From: Phalacrocorax aristotelis
Taxonomy: Eukaryota; Chordata; Aves; Suliformes; Phalacrocoracidae
Direction: 5' to 3'
NCBI RefSeq assembly: GCF_949628215.1
Contig: NC_134280.1
Location: 6,893,795 to 6,957,794 of the forward strand
DNA length: 64,000 nucleotides
Shown: positions 37,035 to 50,953 of the stretch, piece by piece
How positions within the stretch are numbered: the stretch's first letter is position 1
Layout of the letters: each line of letters starts with the position of its first letter
Notes under the pieces: model-generated
Database searches by the model: none
What the model was told of the DNA's origin: nothing
Seen by the model: the letters and a program-made list of their open reading frames with translations, nothing else
Program-made: the position numbers and the translations under genes

Positions 37035-37650
37035 TTTGTTACTGACCTCCAGTTAGAGTATGGCTCATTAACCACTACCTTCTGAGCCTGAGTCCAGCCG
37101 CTTTTTCACCCAAAGAGTAGTCTACTTGTCAAGGCACTAACATCCCAACTTGGCGACAGAGATGTTTAGGAGACTCTGTCAAAAACTTTGATAAAGTAGA
37201 TGACATTCCTCTGCTCTCTCCTCGTCCACAGATCTAGTCTTTTGATAAATATTTGGCAATCGGTTTAGTCAAGCATGGTAAATTTAGTAAATCCATGGTA
37301 AATCTATGCTGGCTATTCCCAGTCATCATCTTCCCCTTCATGTGCCCAGATATGACTTTAGAAAGGATTTGCTCCGTGATTTCCCCAGGGGCTGAAGTGA
37401 GTCTGAGCAGCTGGTAATCTCCTGGATTGTTTTTAGCCTTTTCTGAGAAAGGTCACTACATTTGGGTTTTTCCTGGTCATCAGGGACCTCCCCCAATCTC
37501 CAAAACCTTTCAAACTTGATAGTGAACAGCCTCACAATAACATCAGCCAGCTCCTTCAGCACACTTGAATGATACCCATCCATCTCTGTGGACTATGTAT
37601 GGGTTCAGATTGCTCAGGGGATCCCTGTCTCAATTCTCCTCTGCGGCTGA
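37035..37650 (-). mobile_element. Older CR1 fragment from inside ORF2
   Basis: Minus-strand translation of 37583-37338 gives MDGYHSSVLKELADVIVRLF, then ERFWRLGEVPDDQEKP, which resembles the segment just upstream of the CR1 reverse-transcriptase core. The order continues toward lower coordinates with text resembling AFDKV and later RT blocks, broken by stops. It is visibly more diverged than the other copies and lacks the CR1 3' end, so it is an old internal fragment. Confidence 0.8.
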
Positions 37651-40600
37651 TAGTAAGGATTATGTAGGGAATAGGATCAAAACTTCAGAGGACTTGAATT
37701 AGTTGCACTTAGTCGTGCAAGAGTCAAATGCATCCCTCGGAGTTCAATACTGTACCACTGAGATAGGCACCAGTGTTTTTGTTTAGTGATGGATGCTAAA
37801 TGATCATTAAGCCAAAATTTAAATGATCATCTGCAAAAGAATAGTTGTTATTTACAATTTTTTCTGTAAATTAACTAGAAGGACGTGATGGTTCTCTTCA
37901 GGTGTCTTTAGGAGATCTAAGCTTTACTTACAAGGGTAGGTCTTGAGTTTGGTCTTCCAATACCTACAGCAGAGAGTGGTCTTGTAGAGGCAGAAGGAAA
38001 TGTGCTTGTGGGGCATCGGAGATGTTCGCTGTGGATGCGGATGTTCCGGGGGGAGCAGCAATGTGCACTTTCTTGGTGACTCTGGAGCACCAGTCCTGTA
38101 AGAACTGCGTCATTCTCCCATCTTTCTCTATCCCTATATAGTTTGAACATGGAATACTTTTCCCTAAAGTGTACATCAGCAGTATATAATATTCAGCAAA
38201 AATTCCGAGAAGAGCATTAGAGCAGGTTAGCCCCATTTTTGGAGTAAAAACTCAAGACCAGCTTGCTTAAGATACTGATTATTATATTCTTTGCTGGGTT
38301 ACAATTTAGCAGTTCCCACAGATACAGAAATAATATATGCTTAAGGCAGACACAGGAAGATGATTTGTAATTCTTTGTAAATCTCATCTTTCTGAATTCA
38401 GCCAGTCTTTTATGGATAGCAAGCGCAGAGGTAAAACTGCCAGCCTGTGCTTCAAGCCAGACTAACAACTTTTGCTCCTGCAAAAACTATTTGCATTTTT
38501 AATCATTTGTTAGTTTGTGTCCTACATATTAAGGGCTTGTAGATCAATTATTAAATTGAGGAAATGTAGATAGGCAAACGAACCTCAAAGCAATTATAAC
38601 ACCTGCAAATTTATCAAGTGTAGTGATATTTTTCAGCTATGAAAAGAAATTATCATTAACCATTGTCAAGCACTTGCAGTTTTCTACCATACGGGAACTT
38701 CATTCTCCCCTCAGTTTGTTAGCTGATGTAGTGACAAGCTGCGGAGAGATGACAGATTTAGCTAAGGATTTGGATTCCGAACACCTGTGCAGTGTCATGC
38801 ATTTAAAAATAGAACGTGACAGCAAAACACATCAGCCCTCTAATGTCCAAATGGAAACCACAGGGGTTTTTCCTTCAACTTTTATCCAGGGAAATAGCTT
38901 TCAATCATCATTGTCCAAGTAAAAATACAAAGCAAAAGCTCTTTTGTTGAGGTCCAAAATAAACAGGAACAAATTGGAGTGGTAGACACCAGTTAAATAA
39001 AAATACTCAGGAATCACCATTTCTTTCTTCTCAGTGACGTTCTGGTGGCCTGCATCTTTGAGGGGTGCAGATTATTAATGTTCAGTAGCAATTTCTTTAG
39101 GAAGCAATTGCTGGCAGGTTAGAAGAGGACCGTCAACTAAAGCTACTTTGCATACCTTGACTTCTGTATGACTCATTCCACCCTCCAATGAAGCTAACAA
39201 AAAACAACCGAAACATGTTTTGTTTCGTATAATCTTCTCTATGGGAAAAAAAAAAAGCATAAATCAATGACAGAAAGATAAAAACAATCTTGCTTGATTA
39301 CTGGGTTAGATTTGCACATTATGCTCTCCTCTGAAGGAGCCAACGTCATTGACAGTGTTTGAAGGGAACATCTCTATTTCCCATCTCCTTTAATAGTATC
39401 CTTGACATGTTAGTCAAAGCTAAAGCACATAATCTTTTTTTTTTCTTGCCGTCATTTTTTTTTTTATGGAGGGGGACAAGGTTTCCCAGTCTGTCTGAGA
39501 TGCTAAGCCCACTGCGGTCCCTGCTGGCTGCCAGCATCCTCTGCTGTCTTCTAGGGCTGAGCATAATTACTGGGCAGCACCACAGGCAGGCAGTGAACCC
39601 AGTCCACCCCCCATTTCCCATTGCAGAGTGCTAGTCTTCCAGCATGTGCTCTTTCTTCAGCAAAACCTTTGTTTTCAAAGGTTGTATGTTGTTTTTTCAT
39701 ATTGGGTGCAATAATTTTGAGAGGGCATTTTGGCCTCTTTTCTACTGCAATCCTATTAATTGTGTTAAAAAGGACATTCAGTATTTTGGGACAACAGTTG
39801 TAGGTGATTGTGTGACGGGCAATTAAGGAAGGTCCATGTTTAGCTCTTCGGTGCTCTTGTATGAGAAAGGACAAATCTACTTTAAACTCAGACAAGAATT
39901 AGCATTTTGGATTATAAAAGCTATCACACATGAATGGCTTTCTTCTTAAAATCAATGAAATACATTAGACTCCTTGTTTAGGAGCATCTGGCACCCTTAG
40001 AACCTAGTTCACATAATGATATCTCTGTTTATTAAAAAGAATTCTGTAACAATATGGTTGATTTATTTCAAGATGATTGGCTTAGCACCTTAATTGGACT
40101 ATGCAGTATACCAGAGCAAAAAAAAATTATTTAATTAGTTCATTCATTTGCGGGTGACTGGAAGCACTGCACGTCATGCTCGGCTTCTTTAAAGGTGTGC
40201 AGCCATTTGATCCCGATCTTGCAGGAAGCCGAGCCTTTTCAGCTTCCACAGAAACAGCCTTCGCACCTACTGAACCATCAGCACCATGCCGATGTTCAGG
40301 CACTGGGCCCCAGTTGAACCCCACAGAAACCAGCAAGATGTTTCCTTTGAATCCAAAGAGCATTCAATGATTCCTTGCAGATGAAGGAACCTTCCTGGAG
40401 ACAAAGCAAGACAAAAATGCCTTGAAGAATAAAACTTGTTTTCCCCCACTGTGGTTTCTCTTTTCCCTTGAGCTGAAACTCCTGTCTTCCAACTCCCAAA
40501 TACTGTTAAATACCAGAAAATTACCATGCTGTATCCAAGTTTTATATTAGTGAAAAATTTTACTTCGTCTATCTCCAGGATGACTGCTTACACATGAAAA

Positions 40601-40683
40601 ACATGCTCTTGTAACACTATTTCACTGCTTTCTGAGGTTAACACTTCTCAGTTGAGACACAACAGTAATATTTTTTTTTAATA
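37651..40683. other. Intron 1, unique-looking segment
   Basis: Mostly AT-rich DNA with no supported exon or element. Short frames such as those near 38623 and 39359 look like chance. Confidence 0.5.
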
Positions 40684-42115
40684 CAGAATCCTAGAATAGT
40701 TTGGGTTGGAAGGGACCGTTAGAGGCCATCCAGTCCAACCCCCCTGCAGGGAGCAGGGACATCCCCAACTAGATCAGGTTGCTCAGAGCCCCGTCCAGCC
40801 TGGCCTTGAATGATTCCAGGGCTGGGGCATCGACCACCCCGCTGGGCAACTGGGCCAGCGTTTCACCACCCTCAGTGTAAACAATTTCTTCCTTATATCC
40901 AGTCTAAATCTCCCCTCCTTTATTTTAAAACCATCACCCCTTGTCCTGTCACAACAGGCCCTGCTAAGGAGATTGCCCCCTTCTTTCCTATAGTCCCCCG
41001 TTAAGTACTAAAAGGCCACAATAAGGTCTCCCACAGCCGCCTTTTCTCCAGGCTGAACAACCCCAGCTCTCCCAGCCCGGCCTCACAGCAGAGGGGCTCC
41101 GGCCCTCGGAGCATTTTTGTGGCCCCCTCTGGCCCCGATCCAACAGCCCCATGTCCCTCCTGCGCTGAGGGGCCCAGAGCTGGCCGCAGCGCTGCGGGGG
41201 GTCTCCCCAGAGCGGGGCAGAGGGGCAGGATCCCCTCCCTCGCCCTGCTGCCCACGCTGCCTTTGGTGCAGCCCAGGACACGGTTGGCTTCAGGGCTGCG
41301 AGCGCACGTTGCTGGCTCATGTCTGGCCTTTCGTTCACCAGCACCCCAAGTCCTTCTCCGCAGGGCTGCTCTCAGTCCCTTCATCCCCCAGCCTGTGTCG
41401 ATACCGGGGGTTGCCCCGACCCAGGCGCAGGGCCTTGCCCTTGGCCTTGTTGAACCTCATGGGGTTCTCAGAGGCCCACCTCTCCAGCTTGTCCAGGTCT
41501 CTCTGGATGACAACTCCTCCTTCTGGTGTGTCAACTGCACTGCTCAGCTTGGTGTCATCTGCAAATGTGCTGAGGGTGCACATGATCCCACTATGTTGTT
41601 TATGATATTAAACAGTACTGGTCCCAGTATGGACATCTGAGGGATATCACTTGTCACTGATCTCCATCTGGACATTGAGCTGTTGACCACTAGCCTGTGG
41701 ATTTGACCATCCCACCTATTCCTCTTCCATGAACAGCCCACTCATCGAATCCATATCTCTCCAATTTAGAAAGAAGGAGGATGCTGAGGAGGACTGTATC
41801 AAAGGCAGTACAGAAGTCCAGATAGATGACATCCGTAGCTCTTTCCTTGTCCACTGATGTAGTCACTCCATCATAGAAGGCCACTAGGTTGGTCAGGCAG
41901 GACTTGCCCTTGGTGACACCGTGCTGGCTGTCTCGAATCACCTTCCTGTCCTGTGCCTTAGCATAGCTTCTAGGAGGAGCTGTTCCATGGTCTTCCCAGG
42001 CACAGAGGTGAGGCAGCATCCCTATATTCTTCCCAGGATACCGGTCCCTGCTTCCACTGCCTGTGCATTTCCTTCTGCCCTTTGATTTGACCAGCAGGTC
42101 TCAACTCATCCATCC
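40684..42115 (-). mobile_element. CR1 LINE, longest copy, with internal deletion
   Basis: The 3' end is at 40684 (CAGAATCCTAGAATAGTTTG) and the element is 5'-truncated near 42115. Minus-strand translation recovers an ORF2 piece upstream of RT ([18 protein letters not shown]), then jumps at about 42011 directly to RT-domain sequence. A stretch that normally lies between them is missing. The RT core follows with frameshifts. The 3' half closely matches the CR1 at 50.95 kb, including a 338-bp identical block (41172-41509). Confidence 0.93.
41335..42019 (-). pseudogene. CR1 ORF2 reverse-transcriptase remains
   Basis: Two frames hold the RT domain. From 42019 to 41690 come [20 protein letters not shown] and [11 protein letters not shown] (RT blocks with the first catalytic aspartate region). 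From 41583 to 41335 come [19 protein letters not shown] (the FADD catalytic box) and [19 protein letters not shown]. The frames are offset, with damaged sequence between them, so no intact polymerase is encoded. Confidence 0.85.
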
Positions 42116-45100
42116 TGGTATAATATAACCTTATTATTATTATTGGTGAACCACTTAGTAACACAAAAGTAACATTTATTGAAATGTATTCAAATTACTT
42201 AATATCCAAACAGTATTTTCAGAATAGCATTTGACAGTGGTTCAAATAACTTTCAAGATCTTTGCACTTCATTTCAGTTCCAAAGGCAGCTGCTTGTGTC
42301 AGCCAAGAGACTGCCGTCTTACAGGCAAATTCCACTTAAGTGGAGTTAATCACATCAGCATAAGTTGTTTCTATACTCTAGTTTTACACCAATTTAAATA
42401 AAATTAGAGGTTTGGATGTTGATTTCTCTTGTGTTGTTAACTTAAGATATTCTGAGTCCCAGATGAGTTCTTTTTCCATTTCTATAATTGAATGCCAAAC
42501 TCCCCACTTCTCTTCCACCCTCCAAAGCACACAGAAAACAAGACAAAACCTAAATTAAAATCAGAGTAAGGATTTGACTTAAAACATAAAAGAAGAAATA
42601 GGGCTGAAATTCCATACTTATCGCACCCTGTTGTACCTAGATACTGCTGCACATCTGGTATGTGAGATAATGCACTGTTTAGAGACCATGTTACGAACAC
42701 AGAAAATTGGAAATGAGTTTCAAGTCTTAACGCTACATTTCTTTACTACTGGGAGCAAATAAGGCCCTGTTTTTCACTCTTTTTGTAGGTTGTGTGATTT
42801 GATTCCCTCTGTTTGCTCTGTAAATAATATAGGCATGAAGGAAATAGAAAAAAGGAATGGTTCTGTAAGAAGTATTTTGTGCAGCACAGCTGAGAAGGTT
42901 TTATTATAAATTCCCAGATTGTATGCCAAGGTTTAATTATAATATTAGCCCCAGCAAAAAATGAGAGATGCTCAGTTGAAGCCATGGGTGGAGCAATAAA
43001 AAACACATGTAGCTTGTTCATTCATTTATCACTTAATATACATTAAAACCAAAGGCAGTGGTTAGCCATTCTTGACGTGCAACAGAGTATATTCTCTCAG
43101 GACTACCTGGTGTTATAATTCACTTTGGTCACAATCACACATATCAGTTATTTGCATGAGTCTAGCCTGTAGCTGTCAGACAGGAGAAGTTAAATCTGCA
43201 GCCAGCGTGATTTCCAGTTACTCCTTACTGCAACTCGTGGAAGGCTGCATGAGTCTGACTTCCAGTAGGGAATGTTTTCCTATACATTCATGCAAAATGC
43301 AAGATATTTTATTACAAAAAATGACCCAGGTGTAGTACATTTAGCTTTGGACTGAATGTACAGGAAATCAAGTACATCTTGAAATGTGGAATATCAGGCT
43401 TTGTCTGACCTTTTAGTACTTACATGCTTCCAAATTAAATGCTTTCTCTCGGTTTTGTGTGTGCATGCCTGAATGCCCGTTCACCAATAGTGCGGAACAA
43501 GAGGGTTTCCATGACAAGCCAGGATACAAAAGAGGAGACTGGCTGCCTTTAATGCAAAGCCTGGTATTAGTGACGTGCCCCCAACGTACAGCACCAGGCA
43601 GAATGGCACCGGGGAGGCATACAACCAGCAGGTAATCTGTTGGCATGTGGCTGACCCCCTGTTCTTGACTCCAGACCTGAGTGAGAGCAGCTCTTGTACC
43701 TTGAGAAGAGAGGAACAGTGCTGGGAACATCATGGCCTGGCTATGAGGCCAGGAAAGCAGCATCCTGAACCCGAAAGAGGAGCAAACCAGCAGCGCAGCC
43801 ACCTCTCCTCCTCCCTCCAACCTGTGCTATGTCAGTCCTGTGTAGTGACCATGAAGACAAGGGGAGAAAAAGCAGCTAAGTGAAGCATGCTGTTGCCCCC
43901 CTGGAGAAGATGTCCCTCTGAGTACTGAGCAGCAATGAAGTGCACATCAAAATTGTTTAGACATTTTGATCCATATTCAGCTATCAGAATTTTGGCTGAA
44001 GTTCAGCTGAGCCCTAAGCAAAGTCAAATATGAGCCACATACATCTTATCTACACTAATGAGGTGTTGCCCTTTGCTGACTGGAAGGAGATCTGCCAAGG
44101 TTTTCTTTTCTGGAGCATGATTTGGAAATACCGACTCTCTGTTCAGTGAAATGATGTATTCAAGCTTCTTGTTCTCTGAATGTAGGTGATAATAATCCCT
44201 GTTTCTCACTGCAAGTCCAGCTGTCCTGCTCTCCTCTGTGCACGGCTTGAAGACAGCGAGAAGCTGCTACACCTCAAAGAGAAGCTGGAAGGTTTCTTGC
44301 TTCAACCCCAGCCAAGATGAACAGGGAAACCAGATCAGGGAAACCAACATCAGCAGCACAGGAGCATGCGTATACTCTGGCTAATTTGGTGGTCATGTCT
44401 GGTCTGTACTGGTGGGTGATCCAGTCACACAGGGAGCTGGCACAGGGCTGTGCCCCCTGCATCCTTATCCCAGCAGCACTGCAGGCAGGTAGGACAGACA
44501 GACAAGCCAAGCCCTTCCTGAAACTGTTCATCACCGGCACTTTCATAGCTATCGGAAGTTGTAATGTTATTTGATGTAACATGGTTTATTGGCCAAATCA
44601 CGGAGACTCAGAGATTTATAAAATCACATTTTTAATACTGATTCAGTCATGCACATACATATTTATAGACATCAGAAAGTCTTTGTAATTGATCACATAG
44701 GGCAGTACCTTCAATTTTAATACAAGGGATTACTTGCTGTCCCTGTAGAACCACCTTTTGTATCCCCAGAAGGCAGTTTAAAACATTTACAACAGAGTTG
44801 CTTCTTTGTCTACCATATGGTTATTGCCAACTTTGGTCTAGGCAGCAGTTACATTTAGATTTGTTTCCTTCTTTGATCTCCACTCTCTGTATGAAAACAC
44901 ACATTAGAAACAAGAAGGAATGTGTGACTTCTTAAGCCCGACTTCACTTACACATCTCCAGTTCTTGTACCTTCTGCTTATCACCTCACAACTCATATCT
45001 CTTGCTTTAAAAAACTGTTCTTCCTAACCCCAATTTGAGTTTTGAGGTTACTCATGCCACTTGTTAGCATTCAGTCCCAAAGCCATTCATAAATTGAGGT

Positions 45101-48100
45101 TAGGTTTTTTTATACAGACTCAAAATTCGGCTACTTAATTAGAAAAGCCTCATTTCATATTAAACCCTTTCAGATAGTGTGTGAATTAAGCAGTGACCTG
45201 TAAGTCTTATCTGCAATTATGTATTCTTCAGAACTGGCCGGTTCTGCTTTTTAAAATGTAGTGAGATCTGATTGCTGCGGAGTGGCTGTTTTCAGAGTAA
45301 ATCTTAAATTAACAAACTCCATTTCGGAAGCAAATTCATTACCTGCCAGAGAACTCAAGACTATGGTCAACTGAAAAAGAAAAATCCCCAAATAAATTTG
45401 AACATTGAGGTGCAAAAGGAACACTTTAGTTTTGTTATCATGCATGGTCAAGTCCAGGAGCAGGGAAGAGGGTCAAAGGGGTTGTTCACAGAGGGATGTG
45501 GATAATGCAGGCATTATCTGAACTTTTGGTCTGCTGTGAGTGAAGTCAACAGAGCTGAGATTTCTCACTGAATGCTTGTCCAGGCTGGTCTCGTATTTAG
45601 GCCTTTGGAGGTTTTGCAGTCAAAAGTTTGGGGTACTGTTTGCTAGTACAGCGCATGGATCCACCGAAATTTGCATTCTAATTTGCATTATTCGTGGTAA
45701 CACAGGGAAGACTTTTTAAGGTTATGCTTTTATATAGCCTTTCCTCTAAAACACCTTTAGTACGCATCCGAAGAGAGTGCTTCCTGCCGTCTTGTTTCTA
45801 GGATTGTACATTTTCTAGGGTGTATGTTTTAGACGTGTGTGCCTTAAAAGCAATGTGCTAGAGTCCCATTTCCCCCGCCCCCCGTCTTCCAGTGGGTGAT
45901 TTATCTGCCTTTAGTGCTTGTTTCACCAGCTGCAAGCACCCTGCTAGTACAGTTCTTTTGTACAACCTTAAAGTGTTGTTCTTTATAAGCGAATTGAAAT
46001 ACATCAAATGCATCATGGAATGAGACCAAATTAATACTTGGGGTTATGTGCACAGTAATTCACAATAAAAGAAAGATTGAAAGATGTAAAGATGTGTTGA
46101 ATGCATTCCCTTTTTGTTTGATACAGATACAGCATATGTGGAGCAAATAGGTTTGAAATTATATTTTTATATGCAAATGACAGCAATTTTTGTTAACTCC
46201 TATTGTGCTAGAACATAACATTTTCATCTGATGTAAGCCTTCCTTTCTTCAGGTCCTCTTTCTGTTCTTCCAATACACGTACAAAGATCTTAGATATTAA
46301 ATATCTCCGTAAATTACTGAAAGGGTACAAGCCAGGCCCATGTTGTGACATTCTTCAACTTGAACTGGATATCAAACTCATCTCTTACCCCTTTTTTAAA
46401 CCCAAGTCATGGATTTAGTATATCAGGACAGATGACTAACCAACTTTTAATTAAACCCTGTAAAAACTTACATGGTGACTTGTCTTCAAATTTGGACCTC
46501 ATTGCTTTTTAAGTGTTTCAAACCTATCATTTCAGTTTGGAATTAACATTTCATGTACTTCACACTGGACTTGAACGGGACTAATTGTGGTTGGTTTGTT
46601 TGTTCGCTTTAAAAAACTAGTCAAAAAAGCTGAGTTTTTAAATAGATAAGTAGCTAAAAAATGTTAAGGAAAATGCTTCTATTTAGGAAGCTTTTAATTT
46701 AGAAGGGATTTGACCAACTAATTTCAAACTGTTCCCCAAATCTTCAAAACACAAACAAATTCAGGCTGAAAGGAATTCTGGTTTTCCTCTTCCTGAGGAC
46801 ATAAAACATGGCTGAATAAATTAAAGGGATTAAAAATGGGTTTCAATAGGACCTTACAGTATGAAGTCACTGTTACCGTACCATTATGCAGTGCACAATG
46901 GCTGCAGGCGTGGCTGGCTGCTGCTAGGCAAAGGCTAATATTGTTTCACCTTAAAACTTAATAATAAGGCAGCTTCAGTCAATGATTTTCTCTTCTTTAA
47001 GAGAGTAATTCGTTTAGGAAAGCAGCATGCATGCATGTGTGTAGGCAGCAATAAAATATCTTGAAGTGCCCCGATGTGGTACCTCATGCTAAGTGGTTTG
47101 AAAAGGAAAAATATTTTAATTTAATTTAGAAAACTGCCGTGGTCTTTCACACATACTGTGAGGAGGAGAGAGGCTGTGAGCTAGCATGCCACTGCTGACC
47201 CGGCAGGCATGAGGATAGGCAGCTCCCAGTGCAACCCCAGCTTCCACACCCCGCTGCATGGCGGGGAGGAAGACAAACCTCAGCCCTGCCTTCGTCCCGA
47301 ATCGGTGCGATGGAGCCGTCTCAGCTGGAGCAGGCAGGGAAAGGCAGCGAGAAGGGGCTGCTCGGTACCCCCCAGCAAGGTACCGTGTTCAGCACGGTCC
47401 TGGGAAGGCTACACCCCCGTCCTAGCCAGGCTTTTCCCAGAGGGCCTCCACTGCATTAAAAAGACCTAAGTGGAAGACCTTCTCCCTGGCATGTGGCTCT
47501 CGTATCTGCCTACTGTGCTTCTGAAGCAGCCTCGGCCCCGGCGTGTGTACCCCTTCCCTCCCCGGGCAGCCTAACCCGCAACACGTAGCATTTCTTGTTG
47601 AGGGGTAGGTCATCTTTCTCCTCCCTATTGGTAGCAATCCAGCATACTCTTGTTAATTCCTGCGTGTTTCTATCACAAAGCTTTTAAGCAGAAATATTTT
47701 TCATAGGGACATGCCAAGAATGTATGGAGCAGCTCCCAGTTAGCAGTGGCTTGGGTCTGGCTGCCCCGCTCCCAGTGCATTAACAAAAGCGCGCAGGGGG
47801 AGCAGGATTTCCAGGAAGGAACATCATGCTTCAAGTAAACAACAAAATGTGTTCTCTGGACGAAAGCTTTGAACTTGAGATTACCAGTCATTCCTCCCCA
47901 TCCCTGCCCAGCTGACGGACTCCTGGATACATCCACACGTGTTCTTCAAATAGCAGGAAGGTTCGTGACGAATCACCAAGAGTCACTGAATAACCCCAGT
48001 TAACAGGTTCTTTAGCTGAGGGGGTTTTGCCCGGGGGCTTGGGGTGACCACAGCTTCCCAAGATGTCAGTGCAGAAAGCACTTGTGGCAGCTCTTTTCAA

Positions 48101-50953
48101 CTGGGAGCTTTGCATGCTGAGCTCTGTGGTGCCCCAAAGCTGAGCTTAAACCACGGCGCGGTTTAAGCACGAGTTGTGCTCAGCCAGGGCCATGGCAGCT
48201 CTTGACGGGTACCACCTCGAGCCAGCTTGGCACCGCGCGGCACTGCAGCCACGCAGCGTGTCCTGCCATCCAACCTGCAGGACCCTGGTGTGAGCCAGGA
48301 GTGGTGCCAGGAAAATATCTGCATTCTTGTATTCTTTAAACTGAGCATTTCCTCCCTAACCTGGCAGAGAGTTATGCACCCTCTGACAAGATGCGTTTAA
48401 CAGTGAAAACTGAGATAAAGTTCAGAAACTTGGAATTTGTTCCAGCTCGCTCTCCTCTTGCTACAGTTGTCTCCCATTAAAGGCAGCAGAGTTTGCCAGC
48501 ACACGGTGTCTTCCAGGAATGGGCTCTTTATCTCTATCATGTCAGTGACAGGTTGTTAGGAAATGCAGCCTGCAGTGAAGCAACACAAAAATCGTATGCC
48601 TTATTTAAATAATGATGTTCATTGCCTATTAAAATGTAACTTCTTGCTTTAAAATAGGATTAATTAAAATGTACAAGAATGCAATTCAGTTACATTTTAT
48701 GCTTCAGCCCAGTGCGTACTTTTCATAAGTCATTCCCAGAAGTAATATTCAGGGCAGCACGGCATTCTCAGTCCTGCCATTAAAGCACAAATGACTATAA
48801 AACCTGTTCTTTTCAGAAACTTGGCTCAAGTATTGCCATTGTTAGATTTTTCATAACATATTACTTTGGTCATTACTGTTTTGCAAGATAATTGTATCGG
48901 TGATCTAACTTTTGACAGTATCCAAAGTGGCTGAAAATAGTTTGCTGCAGCACCTTTGTCTTTTAAAGGCCATTTGGGGCTTGTTATTTTAATCCTTGTG
49001 CAGCCTGATTTATCACTTCAAACATCTGTCAGCTGTGCTTTGTCTTGAAATTGATAGTGATAGTGTTACTGATTTTTCAACAGCAGCTGTTAGAGGTTCA
49101 TTAGTTAAACTCTCAAAGGGAGTAGATAACTGTAATATTTTTCTTTGTTAATCATCTCTTACGCGTTGTAATAATCCAGAGCTTGAAATCTGCTAGAAAT
49201 GCGCAGCTCCTCTCTGTTTAAAACTTGTCAGAAGCATCCCTTTATTCATTTAATCTGGCTCGATTATTAAAACTCTCCTCTTCATAATGCAGTAAAAAAT
49301 TGAATAATGGCACGCGAGTAGTGAGATGGAAAATCGGCCTTTGCTGGGTCATACTTAGCGCGGAGGGAGGTCACTCAGGGTCTCAGAGTTCTCATCCAAA
49401 TGTGAATCAGCTCCGAAGATGAGATTAAGGGCTGTTCCGTAATTGATTTTTAATTTAAAATTTACAAGGCATACAAAACCTCGATGACAACTTGAGTAAA
49501 ATTAGGTTCATTTCTAACAGATACAGCACTTTTCTGTTAATGCATCTTCCCTACCACATAAAATAGCCTTAATGGCTAACTATGATTCTTAAAGCATTTC
49601 CCCCAAAAAATCCTTGCAAGCCTGCCTCTAGCTGAGTGCCACAGTGACTCTGGCTAGGAGCTTCAAGGGACCCGAGCATCTGTGAACTTTCCTGCAGCTA
49701 CGAGCGTATCAGTGCTACTGCTGCTTCAACCGGCAATGCTCACCAACAGATAATTACAGTTTGAAATTAGTATTTTAATGAACTGATCTCAGCAAATGTA
49801 AAGTGAAATCTCCCAGGCATTAAAGAAATAAGCAGGATGGAAAATTATTAACTGTAAAGTTCGACAGACGGATGGTCAGCAGGTGCTGTCTTGGCAAAGG
49901 GGTTGAGTGTTCCTGTTTCAATTTGTGATAAGAGGAGCCTTGGTCAGGTTTCGGTCCTGCAGGCTGCTGAGCAGCATCTGCAAGCGGCATGGTGACTTCG
50001 GTGGAGATTGAAAACATCTGGGGCATCTCTCAAGCTTTCCAGGTGAATAGAAATGTCTTCTAAAAATAACTGAATGCCAGGTCTTCATCCTAAAAGCACA
50101 AGCCTCTGTCCCGTAAGACAATACATGTGTCCATAGCACCAGTGAAGCTCAGTGCAAAACAGATTGCAAGAGTGCAGCCTGGATTCCAAGGAAATGTACA
50201 GAGTGACTCAAAAAGCACCTGAAAATCAGTTCCTTTTTATATGTTGTCAAAGCATGAATTGTTTTTTCTTCTTAAAGATGGACTAGTACCTCGATCTGGT
50301 TTGCATCAGGCACCATGGTCATGCCAGGCCTAGGGAGAAGAGGTTTGTGCAGAGAGCAGAAGCAAACAGCTAGAGGTACCTGCTTGGAGACCCCTGCCAA
50401 AAACGGTGTCCTCCACACCACCGCCTTTACATGCACTCGGACGGCCAGAAGCACAGGCCATCGCCAAACAGGAGCCCACACACTCAGCTCACCTCCTCCC
50501 ATTCAGTTACCAGGGTTAGAAACTATTCTTGAAATAAACACACATTGATTTTTGAAGTCAGAGTTTCAGCTTTTAGCCATCTATCTTCAGAAGTCCTTCA
50601 GAGGTCCCACCTAGCTAGATTATGCCATTAGCATTTCAGAGACTTGATGACGTTTATATTTTATTGGCTGAAGGACAGTCGATCTCTAACACAGTTGAAG
50701 ACATTGTGCAGGCAGTTAGGGGGATCACTGACCCACTCCGTGGCAGCAATCCCTTGTCTGTCCTGTTATGAACCAAGCATTCTCCTTGAACATTTAATGT
50801 ATTTTTATATGTGTATCTCTCTTAAAAGCTAAGATTACTATATCCATCATACCCAAATTAGGTATTTTTATACAAGACCTTTTTTCAGATGATTCATGGA
50901 ATAGTTTACATTTATATTATGTCTCCATGCTTCAAAAGGAGCTGGATGCAAAG
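42116..50953. other. Intron 1, central segment
   Basis: About 8.8 kb with no recognisable transposon or exon. Includes a (ATT)n run at about 42132-42145, a CATG/GTAT-rich run near 47025-47041, and a moderately GC-rich patch at 47180-47600 whose open frames lack splice support. A candidate conserved regulatory stretch at 48.6-49.3 kb is listed separately. Confidence 0.5.
48590..49350. promoter_or_regulatory. Candidate conserved non-coding element (intronic enhancer?)
   Basis: A repeat-free block is dense in homeodomain-like AT cores (ATTAATTA-type words near 48660, GTTAATC near 49147), a CATCTGTCAGCTG cluster (TGTCA plus CAGCTG E-box, about 49023-49036), and ATTTAAATAATG words. This style of sequence is common in vertebrate developmental enhancers. 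No alignment was possible, so conservation is an inference from texture only. Confidence 0.3.

Noticed and set aside
41117..41640. Plus-strand frames of 162 and 173 codons, with near-copies at 51387-51820
   Set aside because: Antisense shadows of CR1 ORF2, repeated because the CR1 is repeated.
47209..47469. GC-richer patch with overlapping open frames in intron 1
   Set aside because: Frames have no recognised similarity and no convincing acceptor/donor pair; composition alone explains them.
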